Shown here in pieces: positions 25,795 through 33,752 of a stretch of DNA of 64,000 nucleotides (its first letter is position 1; the number at the start of each line of letters is the position of its first letter). The translations under genes and the position numbers were made by a program. The DNA comes from Palsa-1248 sp963737835 (GTDB lineage: Bacteria; Gemmatimonadota; Gemmatimonadetes; Gemmatimonadales; Gemmatimonadaceae). The DNA lies in the NCBI GenBank assembly GCA_963737835.1, contig CAVTUH010000003.1:248001-312000 (forward strand), in the 5' to 3' direction. Below the pieces are notes generated by a model. The model was not told where the DNA came from. It did not search any database and saw nothing but the letters and a program-made list of their open reading frames with translations.

Positions 25795-26865
25795 TCAAGG
25801 CTGCTGGGGTTTGCCGATCGCCTGCTTGGCCGCGCCGCTGATGGTGCTCTGGTTCCCGGAGGGCGGCGTGGCGATCTGCCCGGTGCTGATCGCCGGCGTC
25901 GTGTTCGCTGGCAGCCCCGCCCGCTCCGCGGGAATCACCTCCTTGCTCGACTTCTCGTAGCCCGCGGGAATCACGAACAGATCCGGAGCAGCAGGTTCGC
26001 GCGACACATTCGTGATGCTGGTAACCAGGATCGAATTGCCGGCGCCTCGGCTGTCCGTCGTCGTCGCGCGCGAGACAGACAAGAGCGGGATGCCCGGATC
26101 TAATTGGGCAACCGCGGCTTGCATCTTCGTGCGATAGTCATCGGCCTGCATGAAGATCCCGCCAACGTGAATGAACGGGTTGACGTCATCCTTCAGCTCG
26201 GGAACGAAGTAGTACTCGGTTACCTTCTGCACTTTTTGAGTCGACGACAGCAGGAGGACCCGCACTTTCTGCGTGTAGCTCTCGGTGATGCGCCAATGGT
26301 GGGCCTGCATCTCCTGAATACTGGTGTCCGGTTGGACGCGCTGCACCGCGATCGCGACGTCGCTGAGATCGATGTGCAGCAGCTTGCCGACGGCCTGATC
26401 TGCGGCAGCGTCACCCATCATCTCGAAGTACTTCTTCTTCGATGGCGCGACAATCGTGATCTCCGGTGCCCCGCGCTTGACGAGGTAGTAGGAACCGCGG
26501 CCATAGAACATCGGCTTGCTGCCCACCTGCTGGGGCCCATCAGTCGGCGCGTCGACGTTGGTGGGCTCGAAGTAGGTGACCCGCGCGTCGTCGCCGGAGA
26601 GCTGTTCCGTTGCGATCTCCTCGAAGTCGTTGGCTTTGCCCTCGGCGTTCAGCCCATTGGACGTGACGGTGAACGTGTACGTCAGGACCTGATTCGCGCT
26701 CGCGGCTGCCGGCGCGGGCGCTGCGGTCGGCGCGGGCGGTGGCGTGGCTGGAGGGGATGGCTGCTTCGTCTGCGCGTATGCCGCACCAGCGAGCGAGGCG
26801 ACGGAGAACGGCAGCCATACGCGGCCGATCACGGATCGAAACGAGCGGTTCGGCAGCGGAATCAT
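25795..26865 (-). CDS. secreted DUF4412-like protein A
   Basis: Exported protein with signal peptide (IGRVWLPFSVASLAGAAYAQ), a Pro/Ala linker (about 33-55) and a domain with LTYTFTVTSNGL, SYYLVKRGAPEITIVAPSKKKYFEM and VTEYYFVPELKDDVNPF that resembles DUF4412-type lipoprotein-associated proteins. The C-terminus is Ser/Thr/Pro-rich. Function is unknown. It shares layout and several blocks with the neighbour upstream (26920-28140), so the two look like diverged copies in one operon 54 bp apart. Confidence 0.6.
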   Translation of the reverse strand: MIPLPNRSFRSVIGRVWLPFSVASLAGAAYAQTKQPSPPATPPPAPTAAPAPAAASANQVLTYTFTVTSNGLNAEGKANDFEEIATEQLSGDDARVTYFEPTNVDAPTDGPQQVGSKPMFYGRGSYYLVKRGAPEITIVAPSKKKYFEMMGDAAADQAVGKLLHIDLSDVAIAVQRVQPDTSIQEMQAHHWRITESYTQKVRVLLLSSTQKVQKVTEYYFVPELKDDVNPFIHVGGIFMQADDYRTKMQAAVAQLDPGIPLLSVSRATTTDSRGAGNSILVTSITNVSREPAAPDLFVIPAGYEKSSKEVIPAERAGLPANTTPAISTGQIATPPSGNQSTISGAAKQAIGKPQQP

Positions 26866-26919
26866 GGCGAAGTCCTCCGAAGAATGACGAAAATCGCGCG
26901 GCGCGCCCCCCCGAGATCC

Positions 26920-28140
26920 CTACTGAGGCAGGAGCTTACTCAGCCTCTTCGCCGCGGAATCCATTCCAGGGTCACTCGACGGCGCGCCGCTCGTCGTCCC
27001 GCCAGCGCCACTGGACGGCGTCGAGCCGTTCCACGTGCTCGTCGTGCCGCTCGCCGACCCGCTGGGCATGCCGCCCGTCGTACTCGGCGTGGCGCCGTTC
27101 CACTGGTGGCTCGTGGACGCGTTCCCCGCTTGACCGCCGGCAGGATTGCCATTCGTCATCGCGGTCGGCGCACCCCGGTTCATGAGACCCGAGAGGGTCT
27201 GCATGAGCGTAGCGGGCCCTTGGCCCCGGATCTGGGTGTAACCAGCGGGGGGTTGAAACGTGGCGTCGGGGAAGCTTGCGCGCACGAACCCGACCAATGC
27301 CCACGTAACAGTCGTCGTGGTCTTCGTGCCCGCAGAGTCCGTCGCGACGTCGGTCATGACCTGCTTGACGGGGATGCCCTTGGGCAGCTTCGCTTGCAAC
27401 GCGGACAGCTGCTTCCCGTATTCAGCCCCGAGCCAAGCGGTTTCCTGAATTGTCTGCGCAAAGGGATTCACCATCATCGTCAGTGACGGCGTGAACCAGT
27501 AGTCAGTGGTCGAGTGCATCTTCGTGCTGTGGCCGGGCATCCCGAGGAAGGACATGGTGAGCGTATAGTCCTGCGTCAGCCGGTACTTCACGGTCGCGAG
27601 CGGGCCGACGTTGTCCCCCGCTCCGAGCGAAGCGAGGTCGAGCTTGACGTCGGTCGCCTTTACTCCGAGTGCTGCGCCAAACCCGTTGACCGTCTTGGTC
27701 AGACCCGCGCTGAGTTTTTGGAGATCGAGCGGGAAGTACTGCATCATCGAGGGCTTGTAGATCGTCACCGAACGGCCGGTGTCGCGATAGATCATGAAAT
27801 CGCCGGAGCCCATGACCGCGCCGAATTCGCCAGAGACGACATCGATGCGCACGTTACCATTCGCCATCGCGACGTGGGCAAGGCCGGTGTTCGCGCCGGC
27901 GGTGGGCTGCCCGTCCGTGCTCGTCATGCTCGTCGTCGTGAACTGGATGTCGTAGCGGAGGCCGGTGGCATCGATGGTGCCCACGCCGGCTGCCGCGGGG
28001 TGCGCGGCCGCAAGGAGAGACCCAAAGATCAGGGGCGCTCCTACGATCCCAAGGCGACCCAACACCCGCAGATCACGCGCTCGAGACGACTGCGCCAACG
28101 ATGGGTCGGAGCTGCCTCGTACCGAAAACGACGTTGCCAT
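26920..28140 (-). CDS. secreted DUF4412-like protein B with low-complexity tail
   Basis: Related to the downstream gene. Start ATG 28140 has a strong GGAGGA site. A signal sequence (LGIVGAPLIFGSLLAAAHPAAA) is followed by YDIQFTTTSMTS, GDFMIYRDTGRSVTIYKPSMMQYF and TTDYWFTPSLTMMVNPFAQ, parallel to blocks in protein A. The last 100 residues are Gly/Ser/Thr/Asn-rich. Similar secreted proteins bind lipids or sit on the outer membrane, but no function can be assigned. The open frame extends to 28269 through unrelated sequence, which I excluded. Confidence 0.6.
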   Translation of the reverse strand: MATSFSVRGSSDPSLAQSSRARDLRVLGRLGIVGAPLIFGSLLAAAHPAAAGVGTIDATGLRYDIQFTTTSMTSTDGQPTAGANTGLAHVAMANGNVRIDVVSGEFGAVMGSGDFMIYRDTGRSVTIYKPSMMQYFPLDLQKLSAGLTKTVNGFGAALGVKATDVKLDLASLGAGDNVGPLATVKYRLTQDYTLTMSFLGMPGHSTKMHSTTDYWFTPSLTMMVNPFAQTIQETAWLGAEYGKQLSALQAKLPKGIPVKQVMTDVATDSAGTKTTTTVTWALVGFVRASFPDATFQPPAGYTQIRGQGPATLMQTLSGLMNRGAPTAMTNGNPAGGQAGNASTSHQWNGATPSTTGGMPSGSASGTTSTWNGSTPSSGAGGTTSGAPSSDPGMDSAAKRLSKLLPQ

Positions 28141-28225
28141 GGGCGATCCTCCGCGTGCGCCGACTCGCATGGTCCCCTGCGTGGGGTGCATCCGTTTGGA
28201 TCGTACGTACGAGGCACCGGCGGTC

Positions 28226-28340
28226 GCCAATACTTTGTTTAGACCGCTATGATAGCCGCTGGCTATCACGGCGCTCGCCTGGCGTCTGATCCGACGCGCA
28301 ATAGGCGCCGCCTATCGGCTCGCTCCAAGCAAAGTATTGG
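28226..28340. promoter_or_regulatory. nested inverted repeats in a divergent promoter region
   Basis: An 11-bp perfect inverted repeat, CCAATACTTTG (28227-28237) and CAAAGTATTGG (28330-28340), encloses 92 bases that hold more dyads: TGATAGCC/GGCTATCA around GCT (28250-28268), GCGTC/GACGC (28282-28297) and ATAGGC/GCCTAT around GCC (28301-28315). It separates the DUF4412-like pair from the plus-strand lipoprotein gene, so it probably holds both promoters. It could be an operator cluster, or a small mobile element with terminal repeats. Confidence 0.55.
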
Positions 28341-28424
28341 ACCGGCCGTCGGAAGCGATGCAAGCTCTTGCTCAATCGCCGGGCGACGGACGCGAGCGTT
28401 GACGACCTCTTACAGGGCCCATGC

Positions 28425-30224
28425 ATGAACCACAGCCGGATTCACTCATCGGTTGCATACGGCTTCGCCACACTGGCCGCGTGTGCCACTCTGCTGTCGG
28501 TGAGCGGCTGTCGAAAGCACGAATCCCCCGCCGATGCTGGCCCGCCATCACAGGCAGTCGCACAGCCGTCAGGCGCGACCGACGCGTCGGGAAGTACGCC
28601 GAAATCGCCGGCTCCCGCTTCGGACGCCGCGCCATCGGCTGCGCCGTCCTCCGACACCTCGTCTGGATTCGTGGCACCGGCATCGGCCCCGACCACTCCT
28701 GCCGCAATCGCAGCCGAATACGCCAGTCGCCCGGATGCGCTCAAACCAATGAGCCTGGCCGAGTTTCAGTACGGTGCCTCGCCGACGCGCAACAGCGACG
28801 TCTCGTACCAACCGGATGTCATCGTGATGGAGCACGGCGCTGATGCCATCCACGGGTACAGCTCCGACGGATTGACCTGGCTGCTGGATGCCGGCGCCCC
28901 GCACGTCTCTGAGCTCCAGCCCGGGAAGATCATGTTCGCCACCGGGCGCGCGGTCGGCCGCATCCTCGCGGTCACTCCGCATGGAAATGATATCGCCGTG
29001 ACGCTTGGCCCGGCCGCTCTGACCGATGTCGTGTCCGACCTCCAGATGTCGTTCGAGCAACCGGTAGACCTGAGCTCCGCAATCATGTACTCGGCGCCGA
29101 ACGCACCGCTGAGCGGTGACTTGGCGCCGATGGTCAAAGACACCACAAAAACGAGCGACGCCGAGACCGGCTCCGGGGATGAGGTCGTGGTGGGTCCGAT
29201 CCCCGAGAGGGGATGGGCGACCCCGATCATCCCGGCGAGTGTCAGGGGCCGCACCGCAATCTCGGCTCGGCCAACGCATTGGGTTCCATCAGCGGCAGCG
29301 CCAGTACAAGGCGGAGCCATCGGCCAGGTGTTCAACCTGATCGGTCCGATGATCGGACTCCCCCAACCGGTCAATATGTCGGGGTTCAAGGTGTCGCCTT
29401 ACCTGGGCGGAGGATTTGGCATCGCCATTGCGAGAAACACCCCGGACCTGATGATGGTCGCGAGCGGCGGTCTGAAGCTGAACCAGCCATCGCTCCGCGT
29501 GAATCTCAACATCTCGCACGGCAGCGTGGTGACGGCGGAGCTCGAGCTCAAGGGCGCAGCGGCGCTGCTGGTGGACATCCAGGCTGGCACGCAGGTCGGC
29601 CTCAACGGCAACATCAACAAGGTTTACTATCTCCCGACGGATTTCAGCATCCCGATCTTCGGGAAAGCCGTACCGTTCGCGATCACCTTTCACCAGAGCT
29701 TCATCGTCAACACCGCGTTCACCGCCAAGAACAGCACTTTGAACGCGGGCGGCGAGGAGGATTTCACTGGTTCGGTCTTCATGGGCCTCCACAATGGCTC
29801 GTGGGGCGTGGGAGCTCCCACGTCGATGACCGACAAGCGCGACTTGCTGCAGTCGATCAGTGGAGTGTCCATGGGCGCGACCTCCATGGTCTTCGGGTGG
29901 GGGACGAAGATGATCGTCGGTATCGGCGCGTTCGGTTTTGCGACCGGCCCGTTCCTCGGGTACAACACCTCCGTCGCGGCCTTACGCGGATCGGACATGA
30001 CGACGGGGCTGGTACCGGTGCCGCCGTGTCACGGAGCGATCCTCTCAGTGGGCATCAACGCCGGAGTCGGATACTCACTGCCCGCGCCCTTCGTGAGCGC
30101 GGTCAACGCTGTCCTGAACTTGCTTCACATCAATACGTCGCTGCCGCCCACTGGGGGCGTGAGTCACCAAGAGACCGTGATTCGCAAGCAGAAGTCGGTC
30201 CCGAACAACTGCGCGTCGTTCTGA
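28425..30224 (+). CDS. unrecognised lipoprotein with Pro/Ala/Ser linker
   Basis: Starts MNHSRIHSS at 28425 with a signal peptide ending in a lipobox VSGC (LLSVSGCRKHE), so it should be lipid-anchored. Residues 25-85 are Ala/Pro/Ser-rich. The mature part has a stretch rich in beta patterns (PDVIVMEHGADAIHGYSSDG, GRAVGRILAVTPHGNDIAVTLGPAALTD) and a second, glycine-rich half (VSPYLGGGFGIAIARN, VKLNIS-like LRVNLNISHG, FTGSVFMGLHNGSWGVG) that may be a beta structure. I recognise no family. The start could also be 28368, but that reading lacks a signal sequence at its N-terminus. Confidence 0.55.
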   Translation: MNHSRIHSSVAYGFATLAACATLLSVSGCRKHESPADAGPPSQAVAQPSGATDASGSTPKSPAPASDAAPSAAPSSDTSSGFVAPASAPTTPAAIAAEYASRPDALKPMSLAEFQYGASPTRNSDVSYQPDVIVMEHGADAIHGYSSDGLTWLLDAGAPHVSELQPGKIMFATGRAVGRILAVTPHGNDIAVTLGPAALTDVVSDLQMSFEQPVDLSSAIMYSAPNAPLSGDLAPMVKDTTKTSDAETGSGDEVVVGPIPERGWATPIIPASVRGRTAISARPTHWVPSAAAPVQGGAIGQVFNLIGPMIGLPQPVNMSGFKVSPYLGGGFGIAIARNTPDLMMVASGGLKLNQPSLRVNLNISHGSVVTAELELKGAAALLVDIQAGTQVGLNGNINKVYYLPTDFSIPIFGKAVPFAITFHQSFIVNTAFTAKNSTLNAGGEEDFTGSVFMGLHNGSWGVGAPTSMTDKRDLLQSISGVSMGATSMVFGWGTKMIVGIGAFGFATGPFLGYNTSVAALRGSDMTTGLVPVPPCHGAILSVGINAGVGYSLPAPFVSAVNAVLNLLHINTSLPPTGGVSHQETVIRKQKSVPNNCASF

Positions 30225-30327
30225 GCACGACCGCCATACCCGGCGGCGCAGGACGAGCGCGACCCCGGGCCGCCCCGCCCCGCCGCGACCGGCGTCTGCG
30301 CTGATCGATTCCTCGTCGGTTTGCCGC

Positions 30328-30341
30328 TATAATGGAGTTGA
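30328..30341 (+). promoter_or_regulatory. consensus -10 box next to a possible leaderless start
   Basis: TATAAT at 30328-30333, with the ATG at 30341 eight bases after its end. No good -35 is visible at the right distance. If transcription starts at the usual spacing, the mRNA would begin at or next to the ATG. Confidence 0.35.
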
Positions 30342-31798
30342 TGACACCAGCGAAGGCGCCGCGCGACCGGAGCGCTGATCCCCAAGCGGTCGCGAGCCAT
30401 ATGCTGCACCGCACGATCTTGAGTCAGCCCGAGGTCGTGGTTCGCGGGGATCGGCTGACACTGACGTTGGCGGACGGCCGGCAGATCATTGATGCGTCAG
30501 GCGGCGCCGCCGTGGCGTGTATCGGACACGGCAATCGACGAGTGGCCGATGCGATCGCCGCCCAGGCGCGCAAGCTCGCCTATGCGCATACGGGTCTCTT
30601 TACGACGGAACCCGCCGAAGCACTCGCCAACCTGCTGCTGCACGATGAGCCCGGCGGGCTCTCCCACGCCTTCTTCGTCTCGTCAGGATCGGAGGCCGTG
30701 GAGAGCGCGCTGAAGCTCGCTCGGCAGTACTTCGTCGAGAAGGGCGAGCCTCGTCGCACTCGGTTCATTGCACGGCGCCAGAGCTATCACGGCAACACCC
30801 TCGGCGCGCTCGCCGTGGGCGGCCACCTCGCACGCCGCGCCCCGTACGAGCCAATCCTCGGCACCGCGTTCAGTCACGTCTCGCCCTGCTTCGCATATCA
30901 CTACCAGGCTCCCGGCGAATCAGAACAGCAATACGTCGAACGGCTGGCGCAGGAATTGGACGGTGAGTTCCGCCGCCTGGGACCTGACACCGTCATCGCG
31001 TTCTGTGCAGAGCCGGTGGTGGGCGCTACCTCGGGATGCGTGGCCGCAGTCCCGGGATACTTCGAAGCGGTGCGCGAGGTCTGCGACCGCTACGGCGCCC
31101 TGTTGATCCTCGACGAGATCATGTGCGGGACCGGCCGAACTGGGACAATGCACGCGTGGCAGCAGGAGGGCGTGAGCCCCGATATCGAGACGCTCGGGAA
31201 GGGGTTGGGGGGTGGCTATCAGGCCATCGCCGGCATGCTCATTTCACGACGCGTGGTCGATGCTCTCGCGAACGGATCTGGCGCGTTCATGCATGGCCAC
31301 ACGTATCAGGCACATCCCGTCGCGTGTGCGGCCGCCCTCGAGATCCAGCGCATCATCCAGGAAGACGACCTGCTCTCCAACGTGCGCGCCATGGGACGGC
31401 TGTTGGACGAGCAACTGCGCGAGCGGTTTGGCGCTCACCCACACATTGGCGACATCCGCGGACGTGGGCTCTTCATGGCCCTCGAGCTCGTCGAGGATCG
31501 CGAACGCAAACAGCCATTCGACCCCCGACTGGGGCTGCACGAGCGGGTCAAGTACCGCGCGCTCGAATGTGGACTCGGCGTGTATCCGAGCGGAGGAACC
31601 GTTGATGGTAAGGTGGGCGACCATGTGCTCATCGCACCACCCTACATCGCGGGACCCGATGACATTGAGACGATCGTGGACAGGTTGGCGCTCGCCATCG
31701 ACACGACACTCCGCGAGATCCCGACCGCGCGGCCCCTAACGTCCAACGTCCAGCGTCCAGCCTCTAGCGTCTCCGCGGTATCACCGGCAGCTCGATAA
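30341..31798 (+). CDS. class III PLP-dependent aminotransferase
   Basis: Transfers an amino group from an omega-amine or amino acid to a keto acid; the exact substrate is not clear. Landmarks: SSGSEAVESALKLARQYF, YHGNTLGALAVGGH, LLILDEIMCGTGRTG and ETLGKGLGGGYQAIAGML, where the Lys in GKG binds PLP. The C-terminus ends SNVQRPASSVSAVSPAAR, which is unusual because it is translated from the 7-bp repeat array, and it overlaps the convergent CocE gene by 35 bp. An ATG at 30332 is an alternative start, but it lies within the -10 box. Confidence 0.88.
   Translation: MTPAKAPRDRSADPQAVASHMLHRTILSQPEVVVRGDRLTLTLADGRQIIDASGGAAVACIGHGNRRVADAIAAQARKLAYAHTGLFTTEPAEALANLLLHDEPGGLSHAFFVSSGSEAVESALKLARQYFVEKGEPRRTRFIARRQSYHGNTLGALAVGGHLARRAPYEPILGTAFSHVSPCFAYHYQAPGESEQQYVERLAQELDGEFRRLGPDTVIAFCAEPVVGATSGCVAAVPGYFEAVREVCDRYGALLILDEIMCGTGRTGTMHAWQQEGVSPDIETLGKGLGGGYQAIAGMLISRRVVDALANGSGAFMHGHTYQAHPVACAAALEIQRIIQEDDLLSNVRAMGRLLDEQLRERFGAHPHIGDIRGRGLFMALELVEDRERKQPFDPRLGLHERVKYRALECGLGVYPSGGTVDGKVGDHVLIAPPYIAGPDDIETIVDRLALAIDTTLREIPTARPLTSNVQRPASSVSAVSPAAR
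31736..31774 (+). repeat. 7-bp tandem repeat array (GTCCARC type), copy 3
   Basis: Units CTAAC, GTCCAAC, GTCCAGC, GTCCAGC, CTCTAGC, GTCTCCG. This is the longest copy. It encodes the C-terminal tail of the aminotransferase on the plus strand and overlaps the last codons of the CocE gene on the minus strand. Confidence 0.8.
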
Positions 31799-33632
31799 AC
31801 GATCCGTCCGGGCCACCGCGCAGCACCGCGATCGTGACGTCGCCTTGGGCCATCGCGGGTACTCGAAGAAACGTGCCCTTGTCCGCCCCCGCGATTGCAA
31901 CGCGCAGGCGGTGATTCGCCCGCAGCAACACCGACGTCGGCATCAGCTGGAACGTCAATGTCGCGGGCTCCCCGGGCACGAGCAGTTCGGCGTCGCCTCG
32001 CGAGTACGTGCGATAGGGATACGTAGTCTTGTATGGCGGCGTCGCGTGTGACAGTCGGCGATCCAGGGCCCGCAGTTCGCCTTCCGTCAGGTACGTGACA
32101 CGGCCGTCGGGTGCGACATCTTCCAGGTAGACGAAGAAATTGCCGTCGGTATGCGTGGAGGTGACTCGCAGCGTGATGACCGCCTGCCCCGTGACCTCCA
32201 AATCCTCCGCGAGCGGCGCCCCCGTGTACACGAGTAGTCTGCGATCTGCCTCCGCCCGGTCTCCGTAATCGATTGGCGGCCCGCCGGCTTGCGTGGCCCA
32301 CCGATTGGCCGGTCCTGCAGAGGCATTGAAATCCACTGTGTACGTATCACGGCCTGCGACCGTCGGCGCCGTTTTCGTGAGCGCGTTGCCAGCGGCGAGA
32401 TACAGCCGCTCGCTGCGCGTGCCCGGCAGCGGCCAGACAGTTGTCCTCTTCCACCTGTCTTCACCCATCGTGAAGTAGTAGAGCGTGTGGGTCGCCATCG
32501 GCTCCGGCGTGTCGCTCACGTAATTGCTGAGAAAGCAGTAGATCATCTGCTCCTGGGCGTCTCGCGGTGGATCCAACGGCTCATTGGGATGAAAGACGTT
32601 CACGTCGTTGCGCGCGCCATGCGTCCAGGGACCGATGATGGTGAGCTGGGGATTGGTCCAGTTGATGAACCGATTCAGAAGTCCCTGCGCGATCCCCGAA
32701 TCCAGCCAGCTTCCCCACCCGAAGACCGGAGCATGCGATTGCTCGACGGCGTGCTGGAGGTGGAAGACACCCGCGTCGTCGATCGGCATACCTCCGAATT
32801 GTGTCAGGGGCTCGTCCTTGTACGTCACCTGGTATGCAGCCTGGTCGAAGCCCCACGGATTCGCCTTGTGCTCGTCCACCGCGGCAGCCAATTGCGCCTC
32901 CCCGTCGGGTCCGTCGACAGGTCGCACACTGGCACTCGAACCGTCTGGTCCCTTGTTGAGATCCATCTGACGGACGAGGTCACCCCATTTGAGCGTCAGG
33001 GCCTCGCTGGTCACGCCACCCGGCATCAGCAGGTCAGCGTACAGATCAAAGTCAGCGAACTTGGGAGCGACTGCCTTGATCGCCGGTTCGCCATACGCGA
33101 GCGCCATGAGTGGCGTCGTACCGGGATAGGAGGTGCCCGTCATCACCACTTTCCCATTGGACCACGACTGCGTTGCGATCCAGTTCGCGATAAAGCCGAC
33201 GTCTTTCGACTCCAACGGCGAGTATGGGATGTACCATTGGCCGAAGGACGCACCCGTGCCGCGTACGTCGGCGTTCACCACGGCAAACCCACGCGCAATC
33301 CAGAGCTTCTCACCTGCGGTCGGTGGGGCGCCCTTTTGGCCGCGCCAGTAGCGCGTCGCCGAATACAGGGTGGGGAGCTTCGCGCCCGATGCAAGGTTCC
33401 GCGGGAGCAAAATGTCGACCGCCAGTTTCACGCCATCGCTCGCCGGGACGTACACCGATCGACGCTCGACGTCGACGTCGCCTGACGAGATCGCGCCACC
33501 GCACGATTGCAGCGTGGCTGGCAGCATGTGTACGAGGTCGCCCGACGACTGGGCGGGCAAGACCGCTGCAATCATGAGTGAGAGGCTACCGGCCAGGCCG
33601 ATCACTCGACCCGCTGCGTGATGCCGCATCAT
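31764..33632 (-). CDS. CocE/NonD family hydrolase (X-Pro dipeptidyl-peptidase-like), secreted
   Basis: Alpha/beta hydrolase of the S15/CocE group, acting on esters or Pro-containing peptides. It has a signal peptide (AGRVIGLAGSLSLMIAAVLPAQS), the oxyanion region VNADVRGTGAS, nucleophile Ser in TGTSYPGTTPL, Asp in GSWLDSGIAQG and His in IGPWTHGARN, so the triad is complete. The C-terminal jelly-roll domain is present (VTSTHTDGNFFVYLEDVAPDG). Start ATG 33632 has GGGAGGA just upstream; the longer open frame to 33761 overlaps the divergent S9 gene. Substrate unknown. Confidence 0.88.
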   Translation of the reverse strand: MMRHHAAGRVIGLAGSLSLMIAAVLPAQSSGDLVHMLPATLQSCGGAISSGDVDVERRSVYVPASDGVKLAVDILLPRNLASGAKLPTLYSATRYWRGQKGAPPTAGEKLWIARGFAVVNADVRGTGASFGQWYIPYSPLESKDVGFIANWIATQSWSNGKVVMTGTSYPGTTPLMALAYGEPAIKAVAPKFADFDLYADLLMPGGVTSEALTLKWGDLVRQMDLNKGPDGSSASVRPVDGPDGEAQLAAAVDEHKANPWGFDQAAYQVTYKDEPLTQFGGMPIDDAGVFHLQHAVEQSHAPVFGWGSWLDSGIAQGLLNRFINWTNPQLTIIGPWTHGARNDVNVFHPNEPLDPPRDAQEQMIYCFLSNYVSDTPEPMATHTLYYFTMGEDRWKRTTVWPLPGTRSERLYLAAGNALTKTAPTVAGRDTYTVDFNASAGPANRWATQAGGPPIDYGDRAEADRRLLVYTGAPLAEDLEVTGQAVITLRVTSTHTDGNFFVYLEDVAPDGRVTYLTEGELRALDRRLSHATPPYKTTYPYRTYSRGDAELLVPGEPATLTFQLMPTSVLLRANHRLRVAIAGADKGTFLRVPAMAQGDVTIAVLRGGPDGSFIELPVIPRRR

Positions 33633-33752
33633 CGATCCTCCCAGGCGTCGGCCACCGATTGGTCCCTCGCCTCGCTGTTGGACAAGCCGCGTGAGCCAAC
33701 CTATCATGGTCTGAGAGCTCAACGCGACGTCCGTGATTCTGGAGAGAGGCCC

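Noticed and set aside
31195..31220. G-rich stretch as another quadruplex motif
   Set aside because: It is coding sequence for the PLP Lys region (GKGLGGGY) and lacks four regular G-tracts.
32289..33485. Long plus-strand open frame opposite the CocE hydrolase
   Set aside because: Shadow of a complete catalytic triad gene.
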